DNA from: Cladopsammia gracilis
Taxonomy: Eukaryota > Cnidaria > Anthozoa > Scleractinia > Dendrophylliidae
Direction of reading: 5' to 3'
DNA length: 64,000 nucleotides
Assembly: GCA_022457155.1 (NCBI GenBank)
Contig: JAJGOT010000931.1
Location: forward strand, 62,001-126,000
In this document: positions 61,201 to 64,000 of the stretch, piece by piece
Layout: each line of letters starts with the position of its first letter
Position numbering within the stretch: position 1 is the first letter of the stretch
Program-made: the position numbers and the translations under genes
Notes under the pieces: generated by a model
Seen by the model: the letters and a program-made list of their open reading frames with translations, nothing else
The model's database searches: none
Told to the model about the DNA's origin: nothing

Positions 61201-61636
61201 AGTTAAATCTAATCTATAAATAGACCATTTCCAGGTTTCCTTTAAAGGGGTTAGTTTCTAAAGATACTGTGGTGTTGTGTCAGTGGCGCAGTGAGACAAA
61301 AAAATTGAGTCTATCAACTAAACGTTTATCAGGTAAATTGGCCACTGAAAGAGATTCCTTTGAAGGTAGCCTGCTTTTTTAGTGAGGCAAGTACCTGGGA
61401 GAAAAGGCACAGGAAGTGTATTGTGGGTAAGGAGAGAGTGGAAAGCAGAAGATAGCAGGCCTTTGTTAGTCCAGCGAGTGTGTGATCTACGAGTGGTTTG
61501 CAGCTTTGAGTTGCAAGGAACTCAGGCACAAGCCCTAGAAAAAGTGAAAGTTTAGAGTACTTTTTTCTTTGGTTTGTGCTCTCATTCCTTTTGGCTCATG
61601 GCAAATTGTAGTTTTTTGAATATCTAATATATACCT

Positions 61637-61656
61637 AATAAAGTGACCAATTTATT
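61637..61656. terminator. Back-to-back poly(A) signals of the convergent gene pair
   Basis: AATAAA on the plus strand (61637-61642) and AATAAA on the minus strand (61651-61656) are eight bases apart. The minus one lies about 265 bp after the WDR25 stop and suits it well. The plus one would give the BEGAIN-like gene a 1.4 kb 3' UTR. A C-run (61718-61735) follows. Confidence 0.45.
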
Positions 61657-61921
61657 TCACAAGTTCATGAAGACCCTTTACTTTGACATGGGGTGGGTGT
61701 TGAGCCCACAGTGCTCTCCCCCCCCCCCCCCCCCCTGCCCCCCAAACTTTGCAAAATGAAACACGTTTTCAACTCATGAACCTTCTCGCAAGTTACCTAA
61801 ATATACGTTGCGTTCTGTCTGATTTAGGTTTGCAAGATCTTGGGTATTTCTCATCATTGCAAGATTTAACAACAATGATTATTCTCCTTCACTGTTGGTG
61901 ATTCCAAATACTTGCTGTTCT

Positions 61922-64000
61922 TCAATTCCAGACTTTAACCTGTCCATCCCACCCACAGCTAGCCACACAGTGGGGTAGGGTAGGGTGATAAGCCACATCC
62001 ATACATGGCATAGAGTGAGCTTGTAATTTCCTCATCAGGCGAGAGGTGTGATGATCATAGAAATAGATTTGTCCATCTGCCGAACCAGAGCAAACTATTG
62101 ATCCATCGGGGCTAAAATCACATCCAATATGATAGCCAGACACCTAAAAAAAGGAAAGACAAGGGATGGTCAATAGTGGAACCTCATTTGCTACTGAAAC
62201 CTTTTGTCTGATGGATCATGTAATTTAAGATTCCATGGATGAAATCCTTCAGTGTGATCAATGAAAATTGAGGCTGTTGAGCAATAGTAAAGTTCCTGGA
62301 TTGCTGTACAAGGTGGTTTCAAGTTTTTATTTTGTGCATTAAACCAAAATACAAAATGTTATGATGAACAAGGTGATTCTATGCGGCGTGGCCATTTAAA
62401 ACCATACAAATGAAATCTACTACACAGAACAGTGGAACCTCATTAAATTATATGACAACTGGTGGACTTAAACATTGGTCGTATTAATGGGCCGGTTGTA
62501 GTAATAGGGTGAGGTCAGCTTATGCTATGAATCCCTTGTATAATCAACTTGCTGTAAAACACTATCAATTGAACCATTCTAATAATATGGGAGGAAAATA
62601 ATGGAAACTTAATATATATCACAAAACTAACAATCATGTTTTATTTTTTGTCAACTTTAACATTTTTAGCTTTTGTAAAGGCTGATTTAGATGGCACAAT
62701 TTTTGCCTACAACTATCACATGCAACCTGCTCATGCCACGTCATCTAAATCAGCCTACAACTCGCTCACAACTGTTGAATGCAACACAAAAAAAGTTGTA
62801 GGATTTTGAAACAAGTTTTAAAACCCTACGACAATCGTAACCACATACAATGTCATATGATACAAGTTACATACAATTTTCGCCTGACGCAAGCAGCGCG
62901 CTACAAAAAAATTGCATGCGACAAAGTTGTGCCGTGTAAATCGGCCTTAAAGTATACTCTATTATGCAGAGTGAAAATTTTAGAGACTGGAAATTTTTTA
63001 TTTAAGCCCTTTGCATCTAATTTTTTGCAACTATTATTTTTGGGGGACCTGGCCCCTTCCCTAGATATGTCATAATTGCTATGTAAAAATGAAATTTAGT
63101 TACTTTGTGGCCCTCGTATCTTTTATACTTGTTTAGCTTGTATGGCCTTCTTGTTGAGAACAAAGCAATGTAGTCACCATTAGACTGGGCTACGAAATGA
63201 GATTCATGAGGATGGACTTTTAAACACGAACAGGTAAAGGCCTCCTGGAGATAAGAAAAAGGATAAGGATTAATTATGGCTAAGATAGACTTAACTTAGT
63301 TTTTGTGGACGGAAGCCCGGATTGTGACAGTTCAGATGAAATCTCTCCAGCAGCACTTTCTTGTGGTGCTGTTTATTATGCTGTACAAGGTGGTTCTAAT
63401 ATTTTATTCTGCAGATGAAATCCTAAAGTGTGACCATTCAAGTGAAAGCTATTGAGCTTTCCTGTGGTACTGTTTATTATGCTGTGCAAGGTGGTTCTAA
63501 CATTTGAGTCTGCAGATGAAATCCTAAAGTGTAACCATTCAAACGAAAGCTACTGAGCAGTACTTTCCTGTGGTGCTGTTTATTATGCTGTACAAGGTGG
63601 TTCTAACATTTGAGTCTGCAGATGAAATCCTAAAGTGTGATAATTCAAATGAAAGCTATTGAGCAGTTCTTTCCTGTGGTACTGTTTATTACGCTGTACA
63701 AGGTGGTTCTAACTTTTGTGTCTGGATAAAATCCTAAAGTGTGACCATTCAAATGAAAGCTACTGAGCAGTACTTTCCTGTGGTGTGATTTGTTTCTCAT
63801 TATTTTGGAAAATGAAATTTGGCTATTTTTTTTATTAGGGGTGAAGGGGTTAACATCATTATTTTGAAATAAGAGAACTGCACCGAAAACACACCTGATA
63901 TATTTGATTGGATAATACCGCCGTTGATCTGAAATCCCAAACCATGATCCCTTTGTCTGTAGAATTTCTCTTGATTACTTCAGCTGCAGAAATAAACTCA
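61922..64000 (-). CDS. WDR25: WD repeat protein WDR25, last three exons
   Basis: WD40 beta-propeller protein related to the splicing factor CDC40/PRP17; cellular role of WDR25 is poorly known. Exons, all phase 0: 63895 to beyond 64000; 63104-63244; 61922-62143 (stop 61922-61924). Donors GTGTGT and GTAACT, acceptors CCAG and TTTTAG are seen. The joined text reads KGIMVWDFRS (end of one repeat), VHPHESHFVAQSNGDYIALF, then RPYKLNKYKRYEGHK, VSGYHIGCDFSPDGS, SGSADGQIYFYD, and AYHPTLPHCVASCGWDG, ending VKVWN. The YEGHKV.GY..GC..SP.G..L.TGSADG run and the C-terminal W-D/W-N ending match WDR25 as I recall it, rather than CDC40. Upstream exons are outside the window. Confidence 0.85.
62221..62345. repeat. 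Decayed satellite unit in a WDR25 intron
   Basis: GATGAAATCCTTCAGTGTGA, TGAGCAATAGTAAAGTTCCT, TGTACAAGGTGGTTTCAAG follow satellite order with indels. The rest of the intron to 62678 carries AGTGGAACCTCAT fragments. Confidence 0.6.
62679..62947. mobile_element. PIF/Harbinger-like MITE, 269 bp, TAA duplication
   Basis: Ends AGGCTGATTTAGATGGCACA and, inverted, AGGCCGATTTACACGGCACA; TAA on both sides (62676-62678, 62948-62950). Sits in the last intron of WDR25. Confidence 0.75.
63318..63855. repeat. ~106 bp satellite array, four to five units, ending in the parent's terminus
   Basis: Regular units from CTGTTTATTATGCTGTACAA onward. After the last unit the sequence runs into AATGAAATTTGGC and GTGAAGGGGTTAA, which resembles the terminus of the ~215 bp parent element. 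Located in the WDR25 intron between 63244 and 63895. Confidence 0.85.

Overview
The window looks like nuclear DNA of an anthozoan cnidarian, most likely a stony coral. It is AT-rich, its genes have short exons and GT-AG introns, its proteins are of metazoan type (INSM, BEGAIN/TJAP1, WDR25, LCLAT1), and small inverted-repeat transposons and satellite arrays are dense. The species cannot be fixed from sequence alone.

Layout. 0-2.5 kb (+): the last two exons of a lysocardiolipin acyltransferase (LCLAT1), followed by a probable long 3' UTR region full of inverted-repeat elements (2.6-7 kb). 7-24 kb: no gene seen; it holds a roughly 28-34 bp minisatellite (10.8-11.5 kb) and several arrays of a ~106 bp repeat. 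24.1-25.3 kb (+): an intact single-exon INSM zinc-finger gene with a SNAG start. 25.3-41.3 kb: again no gene, with LINE 3' ends, a nine-unit satellite array, microsatellites and foldback elements. 41.35-41.68 kb (-): one exon of a RecQ-like helicase between inverted repeats. 43.0-43.9 and 46.3-47.3 kb (-): two tandemly duplicated class A GPCRs, about 90% identical. 50.6-52.2 kb (-): an intronless MFSD8/CLN7-like transporter with an E-box close upstream. 56.4-60.3 kb (+): a small coiled-coil gene recognised as a BEGAIN/TJAP1 homologue. 61.9 kb to the window end (-): the last three exons of WDR25.

The genes do not form a pathway. Two things stand out. First, the BEGAIN-like gene and WDR25 lie tail to tail, which as I recall is also their arrangement in human 14q32, so this may be microsynteny older than the cnidarian-bilaterian split. 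Second, two repeat systems here appear to have grown by tandem amplification of the core of an interspersed element. One is a ~106 bp satellite from the middle of a ~215 bp inverted-repeat element. The other is a minisatellite from an interspersed repeat that carries E2F-like and CCAAT motifs. Coordinates of repeats were read by eye and may be off by a few bases; identities of repeat families are inferred without a database search.
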